From Dugong dugon (Eukaryota; Chordata; Mammalia; Sirenia; Dugongidae): DNA of 64,000 nucleotides. This document shows, piece by piece, positions 23,298 to 34,300 of the stretch (within the stretch, counting starts at the first letter, position 1; each line of letters starts with the position of its first letter). A program made the position numbers and the translations under genes. The stretch is from positions 166,977,624 to 167,041,623 of the forward strand of contig CM057461.1 in assembly GCA_030035585.1 (NCBI GenBank). Reading direction: 5' to 3'. The notes beneath the pieces are model-generated. The model ran no database searches. It had not been told where the DNA came from and saw nothing but the letters and a program-made list of their open reading frames with translations.

Positions 23298-23304
23298 CCC
23301 CTCC

Positions 23305-23318
23305 TGGTGAAGTCTTTT
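23305..23318 (-). repeat. Right target-site duplication of L1-B
   Basis: TGGTGAAGTCTTTT, matching 14,775-14,788. From here the L1-A ORF2 sequence continues without loss. Confidence 0.92.
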
Positions 23319-26300
23319 GAAGAGAATAGGTGTTTGATTTTTAGATGATCCCAGTTATCTAGCTTAGCTATTGGGGTTTGTGCATCGATGGTTATGGTTT
23401 GTATCCTGTTCATGCCGTGTATTAAGGACTGAAGGGTTGGTCCTATTTTTTCTTCTGTGAACTTTATAGTTTTAGGCTTTATATTCAGGTCTTTGATCCA
23501 TTTTGAAGTAGTTTTGTATATGGCGTGAGGTATGGGTCTTGTTTCATTTTTTTGCAGATGGATATCCGGTTTTGCCAGCACCGTTTGTTAAAAAGACTGT
23601 CTTTTCCCCATTTGATGGACTTTGGGCCCCTGTCGAAGATCAGGTGACCATAGGGGGATGGATTTACATCTGGGTTCTCAATTCTGTTCCATTGGTCAAT
23701 GTTTCTGTCGTTGTACCAGTACCAGGCTGTTTTGACTACTGTAGCTGTATAGTAGGTTCTGAAGTCAGGTACTGTGAGTCCTCCAACTTTATTCTTCTTC
23801 TTCAGTAGTGCTTTACTTATTCAGGGCTTCTTCCCTTTCCATATAAACTTAATGATTAGTTTTTCCATCTCTTTGAAGAATGTTGTTGGTATTTGGATTG
23901 GCATTGCACTGTATTTGTAAATTGCTTTGGGTAGAATTGTCATTTTCACAATGTTGAGTCTGCCTATCCATGAGCATGGTATGTTTTTCCATTTATGTAG
24001 ATCCCTTTGGGTTTCATGCAGTAGTGTTTTGTAGTTTTCTTTGTATAGGTCTTTTACATCCCTGGTCAGATTTATTCCTCAGTATTTTATCTTTTTAGGG
24101 GTTATTGAAAATGGTATTGCTTTCCTGATTTCCTCTTCATTGTTCTCTTTATTGCTGTATAGGAATCCAACTGATTTTTGAATGTTTATCTTGTATCCTG
24201 CTACCCTGCTGAATCTTTCTATTAGTTCCAGTAGATTTCTAATGGAGTCTTTATGTATAGCATCATATCATCTGCAAACAGGCACAGTTTAACTTCTTCA
24301 TTACCAATTTGGATGCCCTTTATTTCTTTTTCTTGCCTTACTGCTCTAGCTAGAACTTCCAGCACAATGTTAAATAGGAGTGGTGATAAAGGGCATCCTT
24401 GTCTTGTTCCTGTTTTCAAGGGGAATGTTTTCAGCCTCTCTCCATTAAGAATGATGTTGGCTGTTGGTTTTGCATAGATGCCCTTTATTATGTTGAGAAA
24501 TTTCCCTTCTATACCTAGTTTATTGAGAGTTTTTATCAGGAATGGGTGTTGGACTTTGTCAAATGCCTTTTCTGCATCAATTGAGATGATCATGTGATTC
24601 TTTTCTTTCCTTTTATTTCTGTGGTGGATTACGTTGATTGATTTTTCTAATGTTGAATCATCTTTGCATACCTGGTATGAATCCTACTTGGTCGTGGTGT
24701 ATTATTTTTTTGATATGATGCTGAATTCTATTGGCTAGAATTTTGTTCAGAATTTTTGCATCTATATTCATGAGAGATATTGGTCTATAATTTTCTTTTT
24801 TTGTGACGTCTTTGCCTGGTTTTGGTTTCAGCGTTATGCTGGCTTCACAGAATGACTTTGGAAGTGTTGCTTCCTCTTGTATGCTCTGAAATAGCTTGAG
24901 TAGTACTGGTACAAGCTCTTCAGTAAATGTTTTGTAGAATTCTCCAGTGAAGCCATCTGGGCCAGGGCTTTTTTTGATTGGGAGTTTTTTTTATTACCTT
25001 TTCAATCTCTTCTCTTGTGATGGGTCTGTTCAGATTTTCAACATCACTTTGTTGTAGTTTGGGTAGGCTGTGTCTTTCTAGAAATTTATCCATTTCTTCT
25101 AGGTTTTCAGATTTGTTGGAGTATAGTTTTTCATAATACTGTGTTATGATCCTTTTTATTTCAGTTGGGTCTGTTGTAATGTTCCCCATTTCATTTCTTA
25201 TTTGGGTTATTTGTGTCCTCTCCTGTTTTTCTTTTGTCAGGCTGGTCATTGGTTTGTTGATTTAGTTGATTCTTTCAGAGAACCAACTTTTGGTTTTGTT
25301 GATTCTTTCTATTGTTTTTATGTGCTCTATTTCATTTATTTCTGCTCTGATCTTTACTATTTCCTTTCTTACGGTGGTTGTGGGCTTTTTTTGCTGTTCT
25401 CTTTCTATTTGTTTGAGTTCTGTAGTTAATGTTTGGATTTTTTCCCTTTCTTCTTTTTTGATATGTGCATCTACTGCTATAAATAGTCCTCTGAGGACTG
25501 CCTTTGCTGTGTCCCAAAGGTTTTGGTATGACGTGTTTTCATTCTCATTTGATTCTAGGAATTGTTTGATTCCATCTCTGATTGTCCACCACCCAGTGAT
25601 GTGTAAGCAGGGTATTATTCAGTTTCCATGTAGTTGATTTTTCTTCCTTGCTCTTTCTATTGTTAATTTCTACCTTGATGGCATTGTGGTCAGAGAAGAT
25701 ATCTTGATTTATCTCAACGTTTTGGATCTTGTTGAGGATCGCTCTGTGGCCTAAGATGTGGTCTATTCTGAGAACTTTCCATGTGCATTGGGAAAGAATG
25801 TGTACTTTGCAGTGGTTGGATGGAGTGTTCTATGTATGTCTATGAGGTCAAGTTGGCTGATTCCACCCTTTAGGTCTTCTGTATCTTTGCTGAGTTTCTT
25901 CTTAGTTGTTCTGTCCTTTAGTGAGAGTGGTGTGTTGAAGTCTCCTACTATTATTGTGGAACTGTCAGTTTCTCTTTTCAGTGTTGTTAGAGTTTGTTTT
26001 ATGTATTTTGGGTGCATAGATGTTTATTATGGTTATGTCTTCATGATGGATTGTCCCCTTAATCATTATATGGTGTCCTTCTTAGTCTTTTATGGTAGAT
26101 TTTGTTTTAAAGTCTATTTTATCTGAGATTAGAATTGCCATTTCTGCTCTTTTTGGGTAGTTGTTAGCTTGATATATTTTTTTCCAACCCTTGACTTTCA
26201 ATAAATTCACATCCTTGTTTCTAAGGTGTGTCTCTTGTAGACAGCATATTGATGGATCCTGTTTTCTTATCCATTCTGTCACTCTCTGTCTCTTTATGGG

Positions 26301-26360
26301 TGCATTGAGTCCATTTACATTCAGTGTAATTATTGATAGATGTGAGTTTGTTGCTGCCAT
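23319..26360 (-). pseudogene. L1-A ORF2, N-terminal two thirds, decayed
   Basis: Start at 26,360 ('[20 protein letters not shown]'). The endonuclease is broken by TAA at 26,082-26,084 and by a small deletion near 26,010. '[18 protein letters not shown]' is still readable around 25,930. The RT part at 24,593-24,222 retains '[20 protein letters not shown]', '[14 protein letters not shown]' and '[10 protein letters not shown]'. The thumb/C-terminal region at 23,581-23,319 leads to the L1-B insertion point. The remaining C-terminus lies at 14,774-14,034. Confidence 0.9.
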
Positions 26361-26784
26361 TTTGTAGTGCTTTTTTTTGTGGTGCTTATGTTTTCTTTGT
26401 TCTTCTTATTGTCTTGTGGTGAGTTACTTTTGTTTGTAGATTTTTTTTCATTTCTTTTGTTTTCGTAGGTTTTGTTTTTGCTGAGACTTTATGTTTTTCC
26501 TCTTTTTTTTAATGAGTATTTTGTTAACTTTCTTTGTGGTTACCATAAATTTTACCCTTATCTTTCTAAGTTTGAAGCAGTCTACCATTACTTGGTGTCG
26601 CTTTGCCTTTCTCTCCATTAGAAGGTCCTATACCTATGCTGTTTATTCCCTCTTTTATCATTTTGATGTTGTTGTCATTTTCTGATTAACTGCTCTGATT
26701 CCCTGCTGTGTATCTTTTGGTTTTGGGTAGTCCTCGAGAGTTCATTTCCTAGATTGGTATCTGGCTGGTACGATCCTGCGTCCT

Positions 26785-27840
26785 AGGTTCTGCCTGTGAG
26801 CTAAAGCTGCTTGTCCTCAAATCGAAGAACTCCCTTTAATAATTCTTGTAAGTTTGGTTTGACTTTTACATATTCCCTTAATTTCAGTTTATCTGGAAAT
26901 GACCTAATTTCACCATCAAATTTGAATGAGTTTTGCAGGATATATTATTCTTCGATGGCAATTTTTTCTTTCGAGATTTTATATATGTCATCCCATTACC
27001 TTCTTGCCTGCATGGTTTCTGCCGAATAATCTGAGCTTAGTCTTATTGATTCTCCTTTGTATGTGACTTCTTGTTTTTCACGAGCTGCTCTCAGGATTCT
27101 TTGTTTGTATTAGGTTTTAGCAAGTGTGATTATGATATGCCTTGGTGATTTTCTTTTGGGGTCTCTCCTATATGGGGTTCGTTGAGCTTCTTGGATGGCC
27201 AGCTTTTCATCTTTCATGATATTGGGGAAGTTTTCTGTCAGCAGTCTTCAATAATCCTCTCTGTGTTTTCTGTTTTCTCCCTCTGTTCTGGAATTCCAAT
27301 CACTCACAAATTTTTGCTTTTGATTGTATCCCACATAATTCTCAGTGTCTCTTTATTTTTCTTGGTGCTTTTTTCTGAGTTTTCCTGAAACAGAGTTGTA
27401 TCTAAGTGTTTGTCCTCAATTCCACTGATCCTGTCTTCCACCGTTTCAAATCTGCTGCTCAGCCCTTCTATGACATCGTCCATCTCTGAAATCCTGTTGT
27501 TTCTCTTTTGGATTTCTAATTGTTGTCTCTGTATGATTTCTAGTTGTGAATTTATTTTGGCATTTTGTTCCTGCATAATTTTCCTGAATTCTTCCAGTTT
27601 TTTGTCTATATTTTCCATGAATTTGTCTATTTTTTCCTCATGTTTGTCAGCTTTTTGCCTCAGCTCTTGGAGAATTCTGAGTATTAGAGATCTGAATTCT
27701 CTATCAGGTAGTTCTAGTGCATTTTCCTCCAGAGAAGAGTCATCTAGTGTTTTATTTGGACGCCTACTGGAACCATCCTGTCCTGTTTTTGTAAATGTTT
27801 TGATATTGTCTGCTGTCTTTGGGGCATTCAGTAGTTGTTT
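26785..27840 (-). pseudogene. L1-A ORF1, decayed
   Basis: The coiled-coil part is readable ('KADKHEEKIDKFMENIDKKL', 'GLSSRFETVEDRISGIEDKH') down to about 27,304, where a stop follows 'KSKNL'. The RRM and C-terminal parts (27,300-26,785) are broken by small indels. The open frame extends upstream of the normal ORF1 start to 27,969, into 5'UTR sequence, by chance loss of stops. Confidence 0.85.
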
Positions 27841-28859
27841 TTCTTGTTTATTGATTGTAGATTTGTTTGTTTCATCCCCCCCCCTTTTTTTTTTAAATTT
27901 GACTATGTCTGAGCAGATGGACTGTGTGTTCTTTGTTGTTTTCTTGTCTGTGGGCACAATACTTTTCACCTCCTTCTCTAATTGGCAGGGTCAGTCACTC
28001 AGATATGGTACGGCAGGGCAGGTCTAGCTGAAGAGGAGTTACTGGGATGGGTTGTTTGTGGCACTTACTACAGTCACCAGGGCGGTTCGGTAATCATTGC
28101 AGAGCAGGTTCCAGTAGGCCATGACTGTGCTGCTTGGTGGTGTGATGTCAAGTGCCCGGTGCAGGTAGGCAAGATGCAGGGGGGGGATTGTTATGTGTGG
28201 AGCTAAGATGGATATGGAAGAGAGGAGAGAGGAACAGGATCCAAAAACATACAAAGAAACAAAAAAGAATGCTAGGGGAGCTTGCCGTTGGAATGGAGAG
28301 ATGAGAGACTATGAAATGGAGAAAAACGGAAAGGGGAAGAAGAAGAAAAGAATGAATAAATAAAAATCAGAAAGGTGAAAGAACCGAAAAGTTCCCAGGG
28401 ATCCCACCGGTGCAGCTATGAGGTCTGGTGAAGTCGCTCTGAGGGGTTGCAGTACAGCCTGGCTAGAAGGCGTAGAGGTATACAACACCAGGTATTCAAG
28501 GAACAGAAGAGAAGGAAGATATAGGGAGACAAGAAACTGAGCAATGAAGAAAGACAAAAAGGGAAAAAGAGGGAAAAGAAAACAAAACAAATTTAAAAAA
28601 AAAAAAAAAACAAGAAAGGCCCCCTAAAAAAACAGAAAATAAAAACCAACGAGAAAAGAAATGTTCTCAGGGATCCTTATGCACGTCTGTGCAAGCCGAG
28701 GGGGAAGTCTCATTGCCACGCAGCACCGCCTGGCCAGAAAGAGCTCCCAACTCAAGAAAAGGAAAAGAAAACAAACAAACAATTCAAACAAACAAAAGAA
28801 CAAAAGCACCGGGATCCCACCAGCACTGCAACCCAGACCGGGAAGCAGCTCCACACTCG

Positions 28860-29385
28860 AATGGAGCTCCACAGCCCTGCAGGAAGAAGCAAAGATGGTG
28901 CCAGGTATTTGAGCCAAAGGAGGGGGAGGTGGTGGGAGATAAGGAAGAAATCAACAGAAGCAGAAAAAAAAGCAACACTAGCAGCCAACAAATGGCACTC
29001 AGAGAGCCAGCTAGTGCGGGCTGGTGTTTCTCGTACAAGAGACTGTGTCCACGGGAAGCAGAGGGGTTCGAATGTGGGTGAAGAAGGGTAGGGAGTGGGA
29101 AAGCGCATATCACAAATTACTGGAGCTCTGCAGCCCCTCAGGAAGAAGCAAATATGGCGCTCGGAGCCAGGTACTTGAGTGAAAGGAGGGGGAGGTGGTG
29201 AGAGGTAAGGAAGAAATCAAAAGAAGTGGAAAAAAGCAACACCAGCAGCCAACAAGTGACACTCAGAGAGCTGGCCAGTTCGGGTGTGTGGAATCCAAGC
29301 AGCTGGTGATTCCCGGTCAAGAGATTGTGGCCGCGGGAAGCAGAGGAGGCCGAGTTGGGGTGAAGAAGGGTGGGGGTTGGGAAAG
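28860..29385 (-). repeat. Diverged tandem monomers in L1-A 5'UTR
   Basis: 'ggaagaagcaaagatgg' (28,880) and 'ggaagaagcaaatatgg' (29,138), and 'ggtaaggaagaaatc'-type blocks at about 28,935 and 29,201, show two units of about 258-266 bp. They are homologous to the 267-bp units in L1-B but with many differences between units. Confidence 0.8.
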
Positions 29386-29699
29386 CGTATATCGCAAATT
29401 ACCGGTTGTTTTGTCTCCAGCTGGAAGCTCCATGAGGCTGCTTTCTTGTACCCCCTGTTTGCTGGTCTCCGATAGGAGTCCAATATGGCAGATCTGCACT
29501 GCGTTAGCTGGTAGGGGACCTCTGCATGAATCTCTCCTCGCTTTCCGTTCTCTGTCAGTTTTCTCACCCCATTTGGTGGTTGGCTGAGTACTTTATCTCT
29601 TCATTTGATGTCTTAGGGTTTCAGGATTGTTGTATTCTCTGTTTGGCTTAGTTTTTCGGATCTTTGCTGTGGAGGGATGGCGTGGTGCTTCTGCCGGAA

Positions 29700-29713
29700 C
29701 TAGCAGTTAGGAG
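29700..29713 (-). repeat. Right target-site duplication of L1-A
   Basis: CTAGCAGTTAGGAG, matching 12,845-12,858. Two or three bases ('gaa') of unclear origin sit between it and the L1 5' end. Confidence 0.9.
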
Positions 29714-29946
29714 TTTTGAACATCTTTCTTGTTTTAATGTCCATCACCATCCTTCACATTCTCTACCCTCCAGCCAGACTGACCTATCCAACATTCTCTG
29801 TCAAAGCCATGCATTTTTCCCAATCAGGTGTCTCAAATTGCATCAATTTTTTTTTTCTTATAAAAAGCTCACTTATCGTTCAGATCTATGTTAATCTGGC
29901 TAGGAGTTAGGCCATGTTTAATATCTGCTGTAGGTATAAGTATCAC
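29714..29946 (+). repeat. L2 remnant, left part
   Basis: 'ccagccagactgacctatcc' with surrounding wording resembles the L2 3' region. It continues after the SINE at 30,165. Confidence 0.45.
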
Positions 29947-30154
29947 CACTACCAGTTGCCATTGAGTCAATTCCAACTCATGGTGACCCTACGTGTGTCG
30001 GAGTAGAACTGAGCTCCGTGGAGTTTTCAGTGGCTGTAATCTTTTAGAAGTAGATCACCAGGCCTTTCTTCTGAGGCACCTCCAAGTAGATTCAAACCAA
30101 CAAACTTTTTGTTACTAGCGAAGCGCTTAACCATTTGCACCATCCCGGGACTCC
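29947..30154 (-). mobile_element. AfroSINE (tRNA-derived), minus strand
   Basis: It reads from the tail 'ccagttgccattgagtcaat' to the head 'gcaccatcccgggactcc', the reverse of the GGAGTCC...start. The internal 'gaggcacctccaagtagatt' block matches other copies. It splits an L2. Confidence 0.85.
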
Positions 30155-30164
30155 AGTTATAGTT

Positions 30165-30400
30165 ACCAAAGGCCTCAAATTCCTCCAAATTCCAAGTCCT
30201 TCATCAGGACTTCCCTGATTGCCCCCAATGCAGAGAAAACAGATGTAGCCTTCCCCTTCTTTGGCCTCTTACAGCATTTACATCTGTTCTTATGTCACAT
30301 ATCACATTCCACCTTGAAAAAAATGTTCATTCATTTTTGTATACTAAGCTTTCCTAGATCATGTGCGCTTAATAACATGTTAGAAATTATAACTTGCTGT
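30165..30400 (+). repeat. L2 remnant, right part
   Basis: 'catcaggacttccctgattg' and 'tacagcatttacatctgttc' follow the L2 3'-end wording in sense orientation. Confidence 0.5.
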
Positions 30401-30453
30401 TTTTGTATCTATACATTATCTAATAGAGATCTTGGGATCCAGAAAGTTTTGTT

Positions 30454-30469
30454 GAAAATCGAAATGGGT
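30454..30469 (+). repeat. Left target-site duplication of L1-C
   Basis: GAAAATCGAAATGGGT, matching 32,168-32,183 at 14 of 16 positions. Confidence 0.7.
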
Positions 30470-30760
30470 TTTTTTGATTTGTGCTAGTAATGTTGGGGTG
30501 ACATGGTATCTCATTGTAGTTTTGATTTGCATTTTTCTAATGGCTTGTGATCACGACCATTTCCTCATATGTCTGTTAGGCACCTGAATGTCTTCTTTGA
30601 TGAAGAGTCTGTTCGTATCCTTTGCCCATTTTTTTAAATTGTATTATTTGCCTTTTTATTGTACAGGTGTTGGAATTTCCTATAGATTTTAGAGATTAGA
30701 ACTTTTTCGGATATCTCATAGTCATACTCTTTCGGTGAAGTCTCTTGATGAGCTAAGTGT
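30470..30760 (-). mobile_element. L1-C, inverted 5' segment
   Basis: The plus strand reads like the antisense of ORF2 (compare 16,748-17,074 of L1-B: 'gtgctagtaatgttggggtg', 'gtgatcacgaccatttcctc'). It ends where the plus-oriented part begins, near 'tcaaatgttggag'. A few internal deletions are present. Confidence 0.88.
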
Positions 30761-32167
30761 TCAAATGTTGGAGAGGCTGTGGGGAGTTTGGAACTCTTAC
30801 GCACTGTTAGTAGGAATGTAAAATGGTACTACCATTTTTGAAAACGATATGGTGCTTCCTTAAAAAGCTAGAAATAGAAATACTATATGATCCAGCAATC
30901 TCACTCTTAGGAATATAACCTAGAGAAATAAAAGCCATCACATGAATAGACATATGCACACCCATATTCACTGAAGCATTATTCACAGTAGCAAAAATAC
31001 GGAAACAACCTAAGTGCCCATCAACAGATGAATGGATAAACAAACTATGATACATACACACAATGGAATACTATGCAACAATAAAGAACAGTCATGAATT
31101 TGTGGAATATCTCACAACATGGATGAATCTGGAGGACATTATGTTGAATGAAATAAGTCAATCACAAAAGGACAAATAATTTATGAGACCACTATTATAA
31201 AAACTCATGAAAACGTCTACACACAGAAAGAAACAATCTCTGGTGGCTACAAGGGAGGGAAGGGGTGGGGAGTGGGGAGGAAAAAACACTAGATAATAGA
31301 TAAGTAGTAACTTTGGTGAAAGGTAAGACAGTACACAATACTGGGGAAATTGGCACAGTTTGACCAAGGCAAGATCATGGAAGCTTCATAGACACATCCA
31401 AACTCCCTGAGGGACTGAATTACTGGGCTGAGGGCTGGGGACCATGGTCTCAGGGGACATCTAGCTCAACTGGCATAAAATAGTTTATAAAGAAAATATT
31501 CTATATCCTACTTTGGTGAGTAGCGTCTGGGGTCTTAAAAGCTTGTGAGCAGCCGTCTAAGATACTCCACTGGTCCCACTCCATCCAGAGCAAGAGAGAA
31601 TGAAGAAAATCAAAGACACAAGGGAAGGATTAGTCCAAAGGACTAATGGACCACAATTACCACAGCCTCCACCAGACTGAGTCCAGCACAACTAGATGAT
31701 GCCCGGCTACCAACACTGACTGCTCTGACAGGGATCACAATACAAGGTCCCAGATAGACCTGGAGAAAAATACAGAACAAAATTCTAACTCACAAAAAAT
31801 AAAAACAAAAATAGACTTACTGATCTGACAGAGACTGGTGAAACCCCAAGAGTATGGCCCCCAGACACCCTTTTAACTCAGTCCTGAAGTCACTCCTGAG
31901 GTTCACCCTTAAGCCAAAGATTAGACAGGCCCATAAAACAAAACAACTAAATGGGCACCCCAGACCAGCGGCAAGGAAGAGAATGCAGGAGGGGACAGGA
32001 GAGCTGTTAACAGGAAACCTAAGGTCCAGAAGGGGAGAGTGTTGACACGTCACAGGTTTGGCAGCCAATGTCACAAAACAATGCGTATTGTTTAATGAGA
32101 AACTAATTTGCTCTGTAAATCTTCATCTAAAGTACAATTAAAAAAAAAAGTCAAAACAAAGAAAAAA
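30761..32167 (+). mobile_element. L1-C, 3' segment with poly(A)
   Basis: Plus-oriented end of ORF2 ('tgttggagaggctgtgggga', 'ctcactcttaggaatataac'), the whole 3'UTR, including 'agactgagtccagcacaact', and an A-rich tail at 32,141-32,167. The ORF2 reading frame is interrupted by stops. Together with 30,470-30,760 it forms a classical 5'-inverted L1. Confidence 0.9.
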
Positions 32168-32183
32168 GAAAAACTAAATGGGT
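32168..32183 (+). repeat. Right target-site duplication of L1-C
   Basis: GAAAAACTAAATGGGT. Differs from the left copy at two positions. Confidence 0.7.
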
Positions 32184-34139
32184 ATGCACACATCTTACTT
32201 ATTCAAACAGAGGTTATCACAGTTCTTCAAATTTTATACAACTTTCTATGTTTCTAAGATTCCATTCACCCACTGCCTGACTTAAAAGAAAGGTAAAACA
32301 TTATGCTATTTCAAATTGTAGTTTACAGTCTCTACTTAAACAAGGAAATAGCATAATAAAAAGTTAACCTTTTAACCATTGGGTGTTTTGGAGTTGAAAG
32401 GGTAAATTATTTTATTTTTACTTACTTACCTGGCTGTTTTAGGTATTTTGCAAATAGTCAATGTCTGTAGATGAGGTTTTAGAGGCAGGTAGTTTGCATA
32501 AATGAGAAAGCATTGTTCTCACGGCAAATGTTTATATAAACTTGTTCCTAGCTGTATAATGTTCACATATTCTATTACGAACACAGAGTTTTAGAGAAAA
32601 GAATAAAGGAAAACTAGAAAATTTTAGGGAAGAATTATCCATGTTTGTGGGGGTTTTTTTTTTCCCCTCGGAGGAAATATGTTTGAAGAAGGCATAATTG
32701 CGTGTCATTAATAACTGATATGGATACAACAGAGTTATTAGAAAGTAAAGCAGAGATAGAAAAAGAATCTATGTGTCTAGAAAGGTCTTCACAGAGGTGG
32801 ATAAGGATGGCTTGTTTGGTCCAAATTACCATACACAGTAACGCATTTCTGGAGCGTTTTGTACAAACTTTGCTTTTCATGGGTTCTTTATTTCTCTTAA
32901 AAAAAAAAAAAATTCTGTCCTCCTTTTTTTATCCCCCCGACAAATGCGTTTAGAAAATGGTGACAGAGTAAGTGTCTCTGGGCACTCTGGACACAATCAA
33001 TTATAGATTTCCTCTATTATTTCGTCACAGCAGCTTCAATGATAGTTCTAGACTAGATCATCTGATCTCATTTTGAGGGATTTTCTGCAATTCACACATG
33101 AACACACGCACACACGCGCGCACACACACACACCCACTCCAAGCACTAACTACAAGCTGTCTTTGCTCTTTCCTTTCAACATGGCTTCTGTCCAGAGCCA
33201 ATTACAGAAAACAACAGCTCCCTAGCACCATTGCCAGCAGTAATCTCAAGGAAAGAATTGCACCTACTCAAGCCTGAGAACATATTCAAGAAGTTAATTA
33301 TTTTCCTAGTGTGGTCCTTGGAGCAGCCTTTTTCTTTTACCTCGTTTCACTATAAAGTGCCATAGGGTATTATTCCTGTGGAACATATGGGCTACCACAT
33401 AAAACCAAGCTGTTGCTGGTTTTACTTAAAATCAGTTTTTATTTCCTATTTTATGTCTACTTGTTTACAGCGCCTTGAAACGTCTTCTGTTTGTTTGCCC
33501 TGGTCTGAGACTTCCACAGAGCGCCATCTCCCTGGTTCCTAGGACTCTCACTTCAGGGTACAACATGACCCTGCATGCTGAGAGAAGGGAAGAGGTAATG
33601 CCAGAAACTAATTTTCGAATAAAATGGTAACATGATTGAAATGCATTCCTCTAAATTCAGGATCAATTAAGTTTAATGGTCACAAGTCTTTCATCGATTT
33701 ATAGAGCTGTGTATATCATGATTTTTACAGAGAACATCACTCCTGAGACAGCTCTCTAATTGAGAGAAGGATTCTATAGCACAGAGACCTTCGATTAATG
33801 TTCTATAGAGATAATTTGTAGCTTTTTGTTCTGTTGGTCACTGGGCTGGCCATACACGGACGTCTGTCCCCAGGTTTGGGAAATTTAGCTGCAGCCATGG
33901 CAAACAAAGGCAGATAACTATATAATCCACGACCACAGAAATCTAAAGAAAGGGTTAGTAATGGGCATGGCTTTTGTTCTTGTCTCATTTTCCGTTATTG
34001 GCAAATCCTTAAAGTAGTAAGGAAATAGCAATTGAAAGACACAGATACCAGCTCCCAAAAGACAAAGCAGGAAGGTAAAGAATGGACTGTGACATTTGCT
34101 TTATTCAGTAACAGGGTACTAGGAGAGAAACAGGTTTAG
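32184..34139. other. Repeat-poor stretch, no gene recognised
   Basis: Apart from a (CA)n at 33,096-33,135 I see no interspersed repeat. Open frames are short and overlapping. A conserved noncoding element is possible but cannot be judged without alignment. Confidence 0.45.
33096..33135. repeat. (CA)n/(CG) microsatellite
   Basis: ACACACGC tract with a short alternating CGCGCG core, a purine-pyrimidine alternation. Confidence 0.85.
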
Positions 34140-34300
34140 GACTTAGATAGGCCTGGGTTCAAATTTTGGCTCAACGATAGAGTAAGTGTGGACAACGTGA
34201 TGTAATGATTATTCATTATTAGATTTGACAAGCTACTTAATTTCTCCATCCTCAGTTTTCTCACGTATAAAATGAAGTTATAAGAACTGACTTACATAAA
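34140..34300 (+). repeat. MIR remnant
   Basis: 'gcctgggttcaaattttgg', 'gacaagctacttaatttctc' and 'tcctcagttttctcacgt' follow the MIR order. Confidence 0.7.

Larger units (their letters stand above)
14789..23304 (-). mobile_element. L1-B, complete 8.5-kb L1 nested in L1-A
   Basis: In minus-strand order: 5'UTR 23,304-21,604, ORF1 21,603-20,553, spacer 20,552-20,122, ORF2 20,121-16,301, 3'UTR 16,300-14,810, poly(A) (plus-strand T-run) to 14,789. The 5' end keeps the start 'ggaggggcaagatggcgctc', so it is full length. It is bounded by a 14-bp duplication of L1-A sequence. Only three coding lesions were seen: a frameshift in ORF1, and a frameshift and a nonsense codon in ORF2. Its CpG-rich 5'UTR also contrasts with the decayed one of L1-A. 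It is clearly the younger copy. Confidence 0.95.
21604..23304 (-). promoter_or_regulatory. L1-B 5'UTR/internal promoter, CpG-rich
   Basis: 1.7 kb upstream of ORF1 in L1 sense. The stretch 22,320-23,060 is strikingly CpG-rich against an AT-rich window and holds tandem monomers of about 267 bp. L1 promoters lie within the element, so transcription would start near 23,304 and run leftward. The homologous region of L1-A (27,970-29,697) has lost most CpGs. No promoter activity can be shown from sequence alone. Confidence 0.85.
23319..29699 (-). mobile_element. L1-A, 5' part (5'UTR, ORF1, most of ORF2)
   Basis: Minus-strand order: 5'UTR 29,697 to about 27,840, ORF1 from about 27,840 to 26,785, spacer to about 26,361, and ORF2 from 26,360 leftward. 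It is aligned throughout with L1-B. It lacks about the first 24 bases of the L1-B 5' end, including the YY1 motif, and then meets its target duplication. Many frameshifts and stops (e.g. a TAA at 26,082-26,084 in the endonuclease) and loss of CpGs mark it as the older copy. Confidence 0.93.

Noticed and set aside
27304..27969. N-terminally extended ORF1 in L1-A
   Set aside because: The extension upstream of the usual start is 5'UTR sequence without the homologous start in L1-B. The normal ORF1 start is inside the frame.
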